Source: Ecytonucleospora hepatopenaei
Lineage: Eukaryota; Microsporidia; Enterocytozoonidae
Length of the DNA stretch: 64,000 nt
Assembly (NCBI GenBank): GCA_026692725.1
Contig: JAPMUG010000001.1
Span: forward strand, 434,001 to 498,000
Direction: 5' to 3'
Within the stretch, counting starts at the first letter, position 1; the number at the start of each line of letters is the position of its first letter. The translations under genes and the position numbers were made by a program. This document shows, one piece after another, positions 52,458 through 61,675 of the stretch. The notes beneath the pieces were generated by a model. The model had not been told where the DNA came from, did no database searches, and saw nothing but the letters and a program-made list of their open reading frames with translations.

Positions 52458-52694
52458 TTATTTATTACCTAATGTTACTTCATATGGTTTATTAGTATTA
52501 GTAGTATCAGTAGTATTGCTATTATATAAATATGTATTATTCATATCATAGTTAAAATTATCATCATATCCTATTCCACTTACATTATAACTACCATTCA
52601 TATTAGTAAATGCTATACTAATATTATATTTAACCTTATTAAATAGAGTATTACCATTAGTAGTGTTAGTGTTAGTAATATTATAATTATTCAT
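52458..52694 (-). CDS. Small Asn/Thr-rich hypothetical protein
   Basis: 78 residues, from ATG to stop in an otherwise AT-repeat region. The middle (KVKYNISIAFTNMNGSYNVS, GIGYDDNFNYDM) is more complex than the Asn/Thr-rich flanks and might be a real short domain. No family recognised. A TATACCC box lies on the 3' side, oriented for the neighbour BET2. It could be spurious. Confidence 0.35.
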   Translation of the reverse strand: MNNYNITNTNTTNGNTLFNKVKYNISIAFTNMNGSYNVSGIGYDDNFNYDMNNTYLYNSNTTDTTNTNKPYEVTLGNK

Positions 52695-53063
52695 ATTAGT
52701 GTTATATTATAATGTTATAATATTTTAAGGTTATATTATTATATTGTTTAATATTTATAATGTTATATTATATTAGTGTTATATTTTAAGGTTATATATT
52801 TTATTATAAATAAATAATATATTTATATATATGTTTCATATTGTTTATTATATAATAAAATATACTGTAATACAATATAATAAAATAATATAATATAATA
52901 AAATATTACTAATTAAATAATATAATAAAATATACTGTAATACAATATAATAAAATAATTTTTTAAAATATTTTATACCATATAATAATATTATAATATA
53001 TTACATATTATAATATAATACAGTATATTACATATTATAATATAATACAGTATATTACATATA

Positions 53064-54558
53064 ATGAAAAAAAGAATAGCTATAATATGGGGATATATTG
53101 GTAATAAATATAAAGGATCACAATATAATAAGAATATTACTAATACTAACAATATTACTGATAATAATACTAATATTACTGATAATAAGAATATTACTGA
53201 TAATAAGAATATTACTGATAATAACATATTACCATACTAACAATATTACTGATAATAACATATTACTGATAACAATACCACCCTTGAATCATTATTATTA
53301 AATATATTACATAAATGTAAATATATAACTGATGCTAATAGTATAAATGCTAATAAAGTAGGAATGAAGTCAGCAAGTAGAACAGATAAAGGAGTATCAG
53401 CAGTTATGAATGTAACAGTATGTAAGGTAACTAACACTAATAATATACATAATAATACTAATATACATAATGATAATAACAGTAACACTAATATATGTAA
53501 TGATAATAATATATGTAATAATATATGTAATAATATTATATAATCATCTTATTAAATATAACTGTATGGTATATAAAGTAGTACAAGTACCTAAAATGTT
53601 TATACCACATAAAAGTGCAAGGAGTAGAATATATAAGTATTATATACCAATGGGAATAATAAATGATAAAATACATAATAACATATTTGGTGATAATACT
53701 AATATATTAAATAATACTAATAACATATATAATGATATATTAAATAATACTAATAACATATATAATGATATATTTAATTATTATAATAATATTTATATTA
53801 ATAATACTAATATACGTAATAATATAATAGACATAAGTAATAAAATATTATATAATTATAAAAATACACATAGTTATCATAATTATACAGTAAATATTAA
53901 TAATAAAAATATATGTAATAAAAATAACAATAATATAAATAACAATAATATAAATACTAATAATAAAAATACTAACAATATATGTAATAACAATAATACA
54001 TGTAATAGAAATATTAGACATATTTATGTTAATAAACATATTATACATAATGATATTATATATATAGAAATATATATACATGGTGATAGTTTTATGATGC
54101 ATCAGATTAGAAAGATGATATTAGTATATATATTAATTATAAATAGAATATTAAATAATAGTAGTATATTAAATAATAGTAATATATTAGATAATAGTAA
54201 TATATTAAATAATATATTAAATGATAATGTTATAAATATATTTAATAATTTATTTAATATCAATAATCATTATACTATATATAAAGCACCTGGTGAATTT
54301 TTATATCTTTATAGAATATTATTTCCAGATTATAATAGAAGGACACAATATGATAAAATAGATATAGATGATATAAATAGTACTGTATGTAATAATAATG
54401 TATGTAATAATACTGTATGTAATATATGTAATACTGTATGTAATGATTATGAACATATTATTATCAATAATATACTTAATACTGATAATATAAATAAATG
54501 GTATGATGTATTTAATATAATTAAGAAATATAAACATGAATATAAATGGATAGAATAA
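53064..54558 (+). pseudogene. PUS1: tRNA pseudouridine synthase (TruA/PUS1 type), broken in Asn-rich tracts
   Basis: Start MKKRIAIIWGYIGNKYKGSQ matches the GYxGxxYxGxQ start of eukaryotic PUS1. Then KSASRTDKGVSAVMNVTVCK carries the catalytic Asp in the RTDKGV motif, and KMFIPHKSARSRIYKYYIPM and YIHGDSFMMHQIRKMILVYI are further family blocks. The frame is lost twice around 53235-53262 within an Asn/Thr-coding repeat and regained. A third shift occurs near 53541, before NHLIKYNCMVYK. All conserved blocks survive, and all breaks sit in low-complexity sequence. A sequence-quality problem, a spliced or edited repeat, or a young pseudogene are all possible. Confidence 0.7.
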
Positions 54559-54717
54559 ATAAATTATATATTTATTATAGTTTATTAGTAAAAAATATTA
54601 TTATATTATAGTTTATTAGTAAAAAATATTATTATATTATATAATTAGTATTATAGTTTATTAGTAAAATATATTAGTAAAGTATTATATAATTAGTATA
54701 TTATATAATTAGTATAT

Positions 54718-54818
54718 TATATTATTATATTATTATATTATTATATTATTATATTATTATATTATTATATTATTATATTATTATATTATTATATTATTAT
54801 ATTATTATATTATTATAT
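54718..54818. repeat. (ATTATATT)n microsatellite
   Basis: About twelve octamer units downstream of the PUS1-like gene and before the small convergent ORF. Confidence 0.9.
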
Positions 54819-54828
54819 AATTAGTATA

Positions 54829-55029
54829 TTATTTATTAGTATTACTAAATATCTTCCGTTGCTTTTCTGCAAATGCACTTATCTTTTTATACTGTTTACA
54901 TAACTTATCTATATTCTTATACATTCTTTCTGATTCTATATTTATATCTAATAAAATATTATTAGTAGTATTACTATTAGTATTATTACTATTATTACTA
55001 TTACTAATATTAGAAGAATTACTTAACAT
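54829..55029 (-). CDS. Small hypothetical protein with helical tail
   Basis: 66 residues. An Asn/Ser/Thr-rich N-terminus (about 1-25) precedes a helix-forming, charged stretch: LLDINIESERMYKNIDKLCK, QYKKISAFAEKQRKIF. Spacing of hydrophobics suggests a short coiled coil, as in small subunits of larger complexes. No family recognised. It could be real because the tail is not low-complexity. Confidence 0.4.
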   Translation of the reverse strand: MLSNSSNISNSNNSNNTNSNTTNNILLDINIESERMYKNIDKLCKQYKKISAFAEKQRKIFSNTNK

Positions 55030-55197
55030 TATAAAATATATTAAATATTATAGTATATTATATGTTAATATATATAATTAAAATAGTATATGTTAATATA
55101 TATAATTAAAATAGTATATGTTAATATATATTGTATTTTATATATTTTAACCTTATATGTTTATATTTTAAATATATTTTTATAGGGGTAATATTTT

Positions 55198-55206
55198 TAA
55201 CCCTAT
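55198..55206 (+). promoter_or_regulatory. CCC box upstream of the SPX-EXS gene
   Basis: TAACCCTAT about 185 nt before the ATG at 55388; a GGGG run at 55185-55188 precedes it. Confidence 0.3.
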
Positions 55207-55387
55207 TTAAAAAAAACTTTTAAGATTATACACAATAAATATATTAACATATAGTATAATATAATTTATATATATATTTATTTATATATATATTTATTTA
55301 TTTAATAGTATTTATTTATAATATATTATTTATTTAATAATATTTTATTTATATTAGATTATAATATATTTTATTTATAATATTCTA

Positions 55388-57751
55388 ATGGGTTATGGTA
55401 ATTATATTAAAAATAACGAAGTACATGAATGGTCTGACTATTATGTTAAATACAATAGAGTGTTAAAGAGTATAGGCAGCAAGGGATTCAATGAGAAAAT
55501 AACAAATGAAGTAAATAAGGTTAATAAGTTTTATTCCCTGCTAGAAGGAAAGGCAATAGAAGAGGGTAAAAAGATACTGATGGATATGAAGGGGGAAATA
55601 AGTGAAAAGGAATATATGGAAGGAATGGAGATATATAATATAAATTATACTAACAATAATATAAACAGTAATATAAATAACAGTAATAATATAAACAGTA
55701 ATAATATAAATAACAATAATATAAACAATAATAATGTAAATAACAATAATATAAACAATAATATAAACAACAATAATGTAAATGATACAGTTGAAAATAG
55801 TCATTTCTTAGATGAAATTGAAACATATGAACAAATGGAAAATATACATAATACTAATGAACATACTAATAATTATAGTGAGACAGAACATATTGATTAT
55901 ATGGATAGAGAATATACAGATGATAATATAACAGATATAGAAAGTGATACTAATACTATTAATACTGATATTAAAAGTAATACTAATACTAAAAATATTA
56001 CTAATACTAATATTACTGATTATAATTTTAATTATGATATACCTGATAACAAATATAATGATAATAAATATAATGATAATGATAATAACCAATTAGGTGT
56101 ATTAAGATATATTACCATGCCAAGAATGTTTGTTAGGAGGAAGAGAGAAAAACACATTACTGAATTTTTACATAGTTTAATAAAAATAAAAACATATAGG
56201 GATATTAATATAACAGCAATAACTAAATTAATAAAGAAACATGAGAGTAAAATAAAAAAGAATACACTTAATTATAACAGTAATTTGATTAATAGTAATA
56301 ATTTAATTTCTGTTGATGTTAATATTCTGCTTAAACAAAAATATTTTTATAAGAGTAAAGTCTGTGATAAAATTAAAAAATTCACTAAGAAACTTTATAA
56401 GAGCATCTTTGCCAAGAACAACCCGGGGAAGGCCAAGAGGACTTTTGCTGCCATCAGGAGGGGATTCATGGGGAATGACGCCACTTACCTGTTTGCTGGG
56501 TTGGTTATGGGGGTTAACTCTGTTTTGGCTGCCTACAAATGGCCCAATGCCCTGTTTTTTGCTGTTAACAACATTTTCTTAGGGTTTCTTTTGTTTGGAT
56601 TGTGCATTAAAATATTTAAAAGTTATAAAATAAACTACAAATTTATATTTAACTTTGATTACGATTCAAGCTTAAATAATGGAAGATACTTACTTATAAT
56701 TAGTTTATTTAATTTAGGATTTATAGTGATAAATCAGGTGGTAGTTAGTTTTGTTAGTATTAATGGAAATATTGTTACGAATAATTATATGGAGAGTGTA
56801 AATGGTGAGAATTATGCCGTTAGGTGTGTTGGTGCTATTTACCTGCTATTTTGCTTTATAATTTTATTTATGCCAATTAGAGTGTTTTTTGTGAATTCAA
56901 GGCTGTATTTAGTGAGCAGCTTGTTACGTGGACTATTCAACCCAATTTCAACAATTAGATTTAGACACTTTTATTTTTTGGATGTGCTACAATCCTTCAA
57001 TTTTACGTATGGAATACTTCTTAATGTAGTTTCAGTAAAACGTATTTTATACCACAGCATTCTACTCTCTTATTTTCCACTAATTCGTTTTTTACAGTGC
57101 ATAAAAAGATACACAAAAAGTAAGCTTATTTTTCCACACATTTTTAATGGAGGGAAATACCTTTTGGTAATTTTGGCACTAACCGTAAAGGTGGTTTACA
57201 AGGAAAGTGCAAACAAAAAGATACTGGATAATTATACAATTACGACACTCAAGTGGTCTGCATTTTGTGTGCACATGGTTTCCTCAATTTGTTCCATGAT
57301 GTGGGATGTTTTTGTGGATTTTTCAATTTTCAGAACAAGCTTTATGTTTCCAAAAATATTTTATGCTTATATTATACTTTTTGATATATTATGTAGGTTA
57401 ACATGGACATATGAATATATTCTACCAGAAAGCATATTGGGAGAGTATAAGTGGCACTATGCCCTATCTTTTGCACTCACTGAAATTCTAAGAAGATTTT
57501 TGTGGACGCTGGTTCGAGTGGAAGTGGAGCATTTGAACAACTGTGACGAGCTAAAGCAGTCCAAGGCCGTTAAATTAACAACAGGAGAATTGTTCTATAA
57601 GAAGGACCAGGAAGTGATACAAAATAAATTTGCAAATTTTAGCAAAACAAACAGTACAACAGTGGATGAAAGCAGTGCAACAACGGAAACAAAGGCATCG
57701 CATGATATACAGGAAACAACAACATTTGACACAACAACAGTAGAGGCATAA
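55388..57751 (+). CDS. SYG1: SPX-EXS domain protein, SYG1/XPR1-type phosphate transporter
   Basis: 787 residues. The N-terminus is a split SPX domain: MGYGNYIKNNEVHEWSDYYV, KYNRVLKSI, VNKVNKFYSLLEGKAIEEGK, then after a long Asn/Thr-rich insert (about 85-235) HITEFLHSLIKIKTYRDINI and LLKQKYFYKSKVCDKI. Hydrophobic segments begin near residue 375 (LFAGLVMGVNSVLAAYKW). The EXS region follows: RHFYFLDVLQSFNFTYGIL, SICSMMWDVFVDFSIFRT, ILCRLTWTYEYILPESILGE, EILRRFLWTLVRVEVEHLNN. SPX senses inositol pyrophosphates and the EXS part exports phosphate in XPR1. The C-terminus is Thr-rich. Codons 340-400 are markedly G+C-rich. Confidence 0.88.
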   Translation: MGYGNYIKNNEVHEWSDYYVKYNRVLKSIGSKGFNEKITNEVNKVNKFYSLLEGKAIEEGKKILMDMKGEISEKEYMEGMEIYNINYTNNNINSNINNSNNINSNNINNNNINNNNVNNNNINNNINNNNVNDTVENSHFLDEIETYEQMENIHNTNEHTNNYSETEHIDYMDREYTDDNITDIESDTNTINTDIKSNTNTKNITNTNITDYNFNYDIPDNKYNDNKYNDNDNNQLGVLRYITMPRMFVRRKREKHITEFLHSLIKIKTYRDINITAITKLIKKHESKIKKNTLNYNSNLINSNNLISVDVNILLKQKYFYKSKVCDKIKKFTKKLYKSIFAKNNPGKAKRTFAAIRRGFMGNDATYLFAGLVMGVNSVLAAYKWPNALFFAVNNIFLGFLLFGLCIKIFKSYKINYKFIFNFDYDSSLNNGRYLLIISLFNLGFIVINQVVVSFVSINGNIVTNNYMESVNGENYAVRCVGAIYLLFCFIILFMPIRVFFVNSRLYLVSSLLRGLFNPISTIRFRHFYFLDVLQSFNFTYGILLNVVSVKRILYHSILLSYFPLIRFLQCIKRYTKSKLIFPHIFNGGKYLLVILALTVKVVYKESANKKILDNYTITTLKWSAFCVHMVSSICSMMWDVFVDFSIFRTSFMFPKIFYAYIILFDILCRLTWTYEYILPESILGEYKWHYALSFALTEILRRFLWTLVRVEVEHLNNCDELKQSKAVKLTTGELFYKKDQEVIQNKFANFSKTNSTTVDESSATTETKASHDIQETTTFDTTTVEA

Positions 57752-57891
57752 CATTAAAAAACATTTTTTAATTAAATTTAAATTATTGATTTTTTATTAA
57801 TTACGAAATTGCTTCATTACTTTATCATTAAAGCATTTACTAATTATTTTATTTATTTTATTTAATTATTAGACAATGTTTTTTAATTATT

Positions 57892-58731
57892 ATGAAAATT
57901 ACAATTTTTAAAATTTTTTGCTTTATCTTTTTTGATCAAAATTCATCCATGATATTTCCATTTTTTATTCAAAATATTTTTTGTGCTGTTTTATACAGAT
58001 GGTTGTTTTCCAAGGATGAAAATGCTAAAGAAATCGAAACAACGTGGTATAATGACAGATGGTTACAATTTGATCTTCCAATTAACAGTGTAGAAGATTC
58101 TTATATAAGTGGTAAAATTATTTTTTATGAAAGAGGAATAGATTATCAGTTTGAAGCAGATAGATTGATATATCCACCAGGAAAGGAACCGTTTAAAGAG
58201 AGAAAATTATTTACAAAAGAAGTTTGTTATTTTGGAACAGAAAAAGAAGCAGACGTGTATGAAGATGTATTTTCAAAAATGAGTGATGAAAAACTATCAG
58301 AATATTTACACACCACCACTTTAAAAATATTGCTGTATTTAAAAGGAAATAGAAATAGGTATAATAAAAATCACAATAATTTAACAGAAGAACAAAAGAA
58401 AAAATATAATAATGGTTTAAAAGAATATTATAAGGAAATAGATAAAGTACCACAGAATTATGAAAAAATATTAAATGATCTTATAAGCACAGGTTTTACT
58501 ATATTTTCAGAAAAAGAAGAAGAAGAAGAACAGGAAGAAGTAGATGAAAGTATAAAAATATTTTTTTCCTTTGGTAATTTCTTAAAGGATATTTTAAAAG
58601 AAAAAACAGACATAAAACTTGAGATTGTCTTTAAATTTACAGATAAAAAAGGTAAAAAATACACAACAAAGAAAATTATTTACAAAGATGAAGGGGGTGA
58701 AATAGAAAAAACAATGGAAGATATTGAATAA
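57892..58731 (+). CDS. Predicted secreted protein, array member 1
   Basis: 279 residues, no family recognised. The N-terminus is hydrophobic (MKITIFKIFCFIFF, and again IFPFFIQNIFCAVLYRWLF). A start at Met20 would give a cleaner signal sequence. The mature part is charged: ETTWYNDRWLQFDLPINSVE, RLIYPPGKEPFKERKLFTKE, an acidic run (EKEEEEEQEEVDES) near residue 210, and a C-terminal IKIFFSFGNFLKDILKEKTD-type beta/helix region. First of five same-strand secreted ORFs. A host-directed role is inferred only from the signal and position. Confidence 0.6.
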   Translation: MKITIFKIFCFIFFDQNSSMIFPFFIQNIFCAVLYRWLFSKDENAKEIETTWYNDRWLQFDLPINSVEDSYISGKIIFYERGIDYQFEADRLIYPPGKEPFKERKLFTKEVCYFGTEKEADVYEDVFSKMSDEKLSEYLHTTTLKILLYLKGNRNRYNKNHNNLTEEQKKKYNNGLKEYYKEIDKVPQNYEKILNDLISTGFTIFSEKEEEEEQEEVDESIKIFFSFGNFLKDILKEKTDIKLEIVFKFTDKKGKKYTTKKIIYKDEGGEIEKTMEDIE

Positions 58732-58998
58732 AATAAAATATTTTCAAAAATTTATGTATAAAATTTATTAATCTGTAATATATTATAAAACATGTTTATT
58801 TTTTATATAATTTGATTTTTTTATTGATTATTGATTTTTTAATCAGTGATTATCAAATTTAAATAAAAATAAATAATCCCTTTATAATTTTATAAATTTA
58901 TATTTTTATTTTAAGCTTATAATTTATTTAAAAAGAATTAACATTTATTTTTATTTAAAAATAGTTAACAGTATAAAAATAATTAATAATTTATTATA

Positions 58999-59847
58999 AT
59001 GTATAATTTAATATATTTACTTATAATACTTTTATCAATTAATTGTAATAAAATATTTTCATCTATAATAAAATATGATTTAATTAGCAAAACATCAGCT
59101 TATAATCCATTTGAAAGAATAAAAGCAACATTAGAAAAAGATAAATGGATAAGTATAAATATAAAAATGAAAAATGTTAAACAAATCAAATGTATGTTAG
59201 CAATAAGATCAATAAAACCAGTAAAAATCAATTTAACAAATAATTTAAATAATAAAAATAATGATAAATTAAATAACAATATTTTAAATAATAAAAATAC
59301 TGATAAATTAAATAATAATATAAACAATATTTTAAATAATAAAAATATTGTTTGTAATTTACCATTAGATGAAATCATTACAGAATGGTATAATGTTAGT
59401 GATATTTCTAATTACATAATATTTGATAGCAATTCTATTATAAAATACTTTGAAAATGATATTTTATATAAAAAATTACAACCTGAATATGAAGGAAAAG
59501 ACAAGGCCCAGGCTTTTTTTAAATTTCAAAAAAAATTATCTAGAAAAGAACCACCCGTATATTTTATACCTTTCTTTCATAAATTAGCACAATCCCTTTA
59601 TAATGTAAATAAAATACAAAATAATATTATAAAAAGTTTAATGGATAATAATATGGTAGTGGCAATATATGACATAATACGCAAATATACAAATATACAC
59701 AATAATTATGAAATGCAAATGAGAATGGCAATTACAGATATTAAAAATAATACTTACACAACAAATATTTTACAAATAGCACAAATTGATAATGAAGTAA
59801 TTACAGATGGATTTGAAAGAAAAAATTATAACATGTGTTATGATTAA
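58999..59847 (+). CDS. Predicted secreted protein, array member 2
   Basis: 282 residues. A typical signal peptide MYNLIYLLIILLSINCNKIF opens it. The segment YNPFERIKATLEKDKWISIN is followed by an Asn/Lys/Leu insert (about residues 82-115, NNKNNDKLNNNILNNKN type), then PLDEIITEWYNVSDISNYII, RKEPPVYFIPFFHKLAQSLY, and a helical C-terminus. No family recognised. The Trp-Ile-Ser/Trp-Tyr-Asn motifs (KWISI, EWYN) recall member 1 (RWLQF, TWYN), hinting at common descent. Confidence 0.6.
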   Translation: MYNLIYLLIILLSINCNKIFSSIIKYDLISKTSAYNPFERIKATLEKDKWISINIKMKNVKQIKCMLAIRSIKPVKINLTNNLNNKNNDKLNNNILNNKNTDKLNNNINNILNNKNIVCNLPLDEIITEWYNVSDISNYIIFDSNSIIKYFENDILYKKLQPEYEGKDKAQAFFKFQKKLSRKEPPVYFIPFFHKLAQSLYNVNKIQNNIIKSLMDNNMVVAIYDIIRKYTNIHNNYEMQMRMAITDIKNNTYTTNILQIAQIDNEVITDGFERKNYNMCYD

Positions 59848-59999
59848 ATTAAAACAATTTAATAACATTTTTATATTTTAATAATATTTTTTAGAACTAT
59901 TTATTTTTTATTAAATTTTTAAAATATTTTGCCCTGCATCTTAAATTATAGTATCAATTAAAAAATTCAAAACATCATTTGTAGATTATATTAATTATT

Positions 60000-60085
60000 T
60001 ATTTAATGTATTTATAGATTATATTAATTATTTATTTAATATATTTATAGATTATATTAATTATTTATTTAATATATTTATAGAT
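60000..60085. repeat. ~31-bp tandem repeat
   Basis: About three units of TTATAGATTATATTAATTAT plus TTATTTAATAT, between array members 2 and 3. Confidence 0.75.
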
Positions 60086-60125
60086 TATATTATATTTATT
60101 TGATATATTTATTTTTGATTATTAA

Positions 60126-60524
60126 ATGTTTTTTATATATTTTCTATATATTTTTAGTGAATTATATGCTAATAGATATGTTATAAATGGAATGGTCGAT
60201 TATAAAAAAGTAGTAATAAAAAGCAACAATACTTTTACTGTAAAATTGTCTTATGATCATGTTCCAATAGAAACCAACAGTTTTATCATAGATTCTACTG
60301 ATATAAAAGAAAAACTAAAAGAATTTAATAATATAAAATATACTTTTTATCAAGAAAAAGGACATGTTATTTGCTTTAAATTTAAACAGGGAAAACTAAA
60401 AATTATAAATGCATATACAATAGAAAATATTCTATTTTTAAAAAATATTATAGAAAGCTGGGATATATACATACTTGTGTATGTAAAAGAATATAAAAGA
60501 ATGTTAATACCAAAAGATGATTAG
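60126..60524 (+). CDS. Predicted secreted protein, array member 3
   Basis: 132 residues. Signal peptide MFFIYFLYIFSELYANRYVI (cleavage likely near residue 15-17). The mature chain is rich in beta-type segments (DYKKVVIKSNNTFTVKLSYD, HVICFKFKQGKLKIINAYTI) and ends in a helix plus strand (ENILFLKNIIESWDIYILVY). Layout and the last block resemble members 4 and 5 (helix followed by G-V-N-I-type strand), so I regard them as diverged paralogs. Confidence 0.6.
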   Translation: MFFIYFLYIFSELYANRYVINGMVDYKKVVIKSNNTFTVKLSYDHVPIETNSFIIDSTDIKEKLKEFNNIKYTFYQEKGHVICFKFKQGKLKIINAYTIENILFLKNIIESWDIYILVYVKEYKRMLIPKDD

Positions 60525-60589
60525 AATAAAAAACAATAATAAATAATTAAAAAAGTACAAAAACATTTTTATCACTAATTTTGTGATCA

Positions 60590-61003
60590 ATGTTTGTTAA
60601 GTTTTACCGATCATTTTTTAAAATGTTTTTTTATTTCTTGCTTTTTATAATAAATGCATCAAGATTAGTTATATCACATAAAAATGTGGATAATAAAAGA
60701 ATTGTTAAAATAAGTCAAGAAAACAAAAAAGAAATTCCTTATGAAAGAGAAAATTGTAACTTTACTTTTTATGTTAACCCTTTAAAAATTAAGTTAAGCA
60801 ACGTTGTAGATACAATTAAAAATACTAATAAAGATGTTGTTTATACGCTAAAACTAACAGAAAACAAGAAAATACACATAAGATTTACACAAAAACTTTT
60901 AGACATACAAATTGAAGATGGTATTTTTTTAGATAATGAAAAAGCAAAGAAAGCATTTATTGATTATGCATTAGGTGTAAATATTCATTCAGAAAATATT
61001 TAA
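60590..61003 (+). CDS. Predicted secreted protein, array member 4
   Basis: 137 residues. Signal-type N-terminus; the second Met (Met12, MFFYFLLFIINASRL) is a likely true start. Mature part: RENCNFTFYVNPLKIKLSNV, DVVYTLKLTENKKIHIRFTQ, KLLDIQIEDGIFLDNEKAKK, AFIDYALGVNIHSEN. The C-terminal block shares order and residues with member 5 (KFLQVKIQEKIFDNETKV, FFNKGMGVNIYLLN). Lengths are alike, so this is a tandem-duplicated family evolving fast. Confidence 0.62.
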   Translation: MFVKFYRSFFKMFFYFLLFIINASRLVISHKNVDNKRIVKISQENKKEIPYERENCNFTFYVNPLKIKLSNVVDTIKNTNKDVVYTLKLTENKKIHIRFTQKLLDIQIEDGIFLDNEKAKKAFIDYALGVNIHSENI

Positions 61004-61231
61004 TAAAATTCTTATTCTATATTAATTTTATATTTTATATTTTATATTTTATATTTTATATTTTTAAGGTATTTTTTTTTGTTTTTTGTTTATTTTTAAA
61101 GAATTTTATTTGTAAACATAATCAAAATTAAAAATTTATAATTAATAGTTGTTTATTTAATAATATATTCATCTAAAGTACAATTTATAAAACAAATAGG
61201 TATTTATTATTAAATTTTTTTATTCACCCTA

Positions 61232-61597
61232 ATGTTTATTTTTTTATATTTCATATTTAATTATGCTATTCTATTTTTAGATTCGATTTCTGTAGATAAA
61301 AGTACACATGTTACAATACATTCAGATGATATCAAGTGTTTTAGATGGAATGGTAATATCAAAAAATACAAATCTACCATTGATATTGAGTTAAGAGAAT
61401 GTTTTGATCAAATTTTAGGAAGAAAAAAAGATACTGCGCTATATATAGAAACAAAAAATGAAGAAATTATAGCAATTCACTTTTCTTTGAAATTCCTTCA
61501 GGTTAAAATTCAAGAAAAAATATTTGATAATGAAACAAAAGTTTTAGAAACTTTTTTTAATAAAGGAATGGGTGTAAATATATACTTGTTAAATTGA
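61232..61597 (+). CDS. Predicted secreted protein, array member 5
   Basis: 121 residues. Signal peptide MFIFLYFIFNYAILFLDSIS. Mature part: THVTIHSDDIKCFRWNGNIK, DTALYIETKNEEIIAIHFSL, KFLQVKIQEKIFDNETKVLE, TFFNKGMGVNIYLLN. Closest to member 4. The ATG is preceded directly by CACCCTA, a CCC-type motif at the expected place for a microsporidian start. No enzymatic motif. Confidence 0.62.
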   Translation: MFIFLYFIFNYAILFLDSISVDKSTHVTIHSDDIKCFRWNGNIKKYKSTIDIELRECFDQILGRKKDTALYIETKNEEIIAIHFSLKFLQVKIQEKIFDNETKVLETFFNKGMGVNIYLLN

Positions 61598-61675
61598 TCA
61601 AATAAATGTGTATAATTCACAATATTTTAAATTTAAGTAAGAAAAATAAATAAAATCTGTAAAATTTATTTTTTA

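Noticed and set aside
53064..53300. A spliceosomal intron explaining the break in the PUS1-like gene
   Set aside because: A CTAAC-like branch motif occurs (53237-53241), but there is no suitable GT donor that would restore the frame, and the surroundings are simple Asn-coding repeats.
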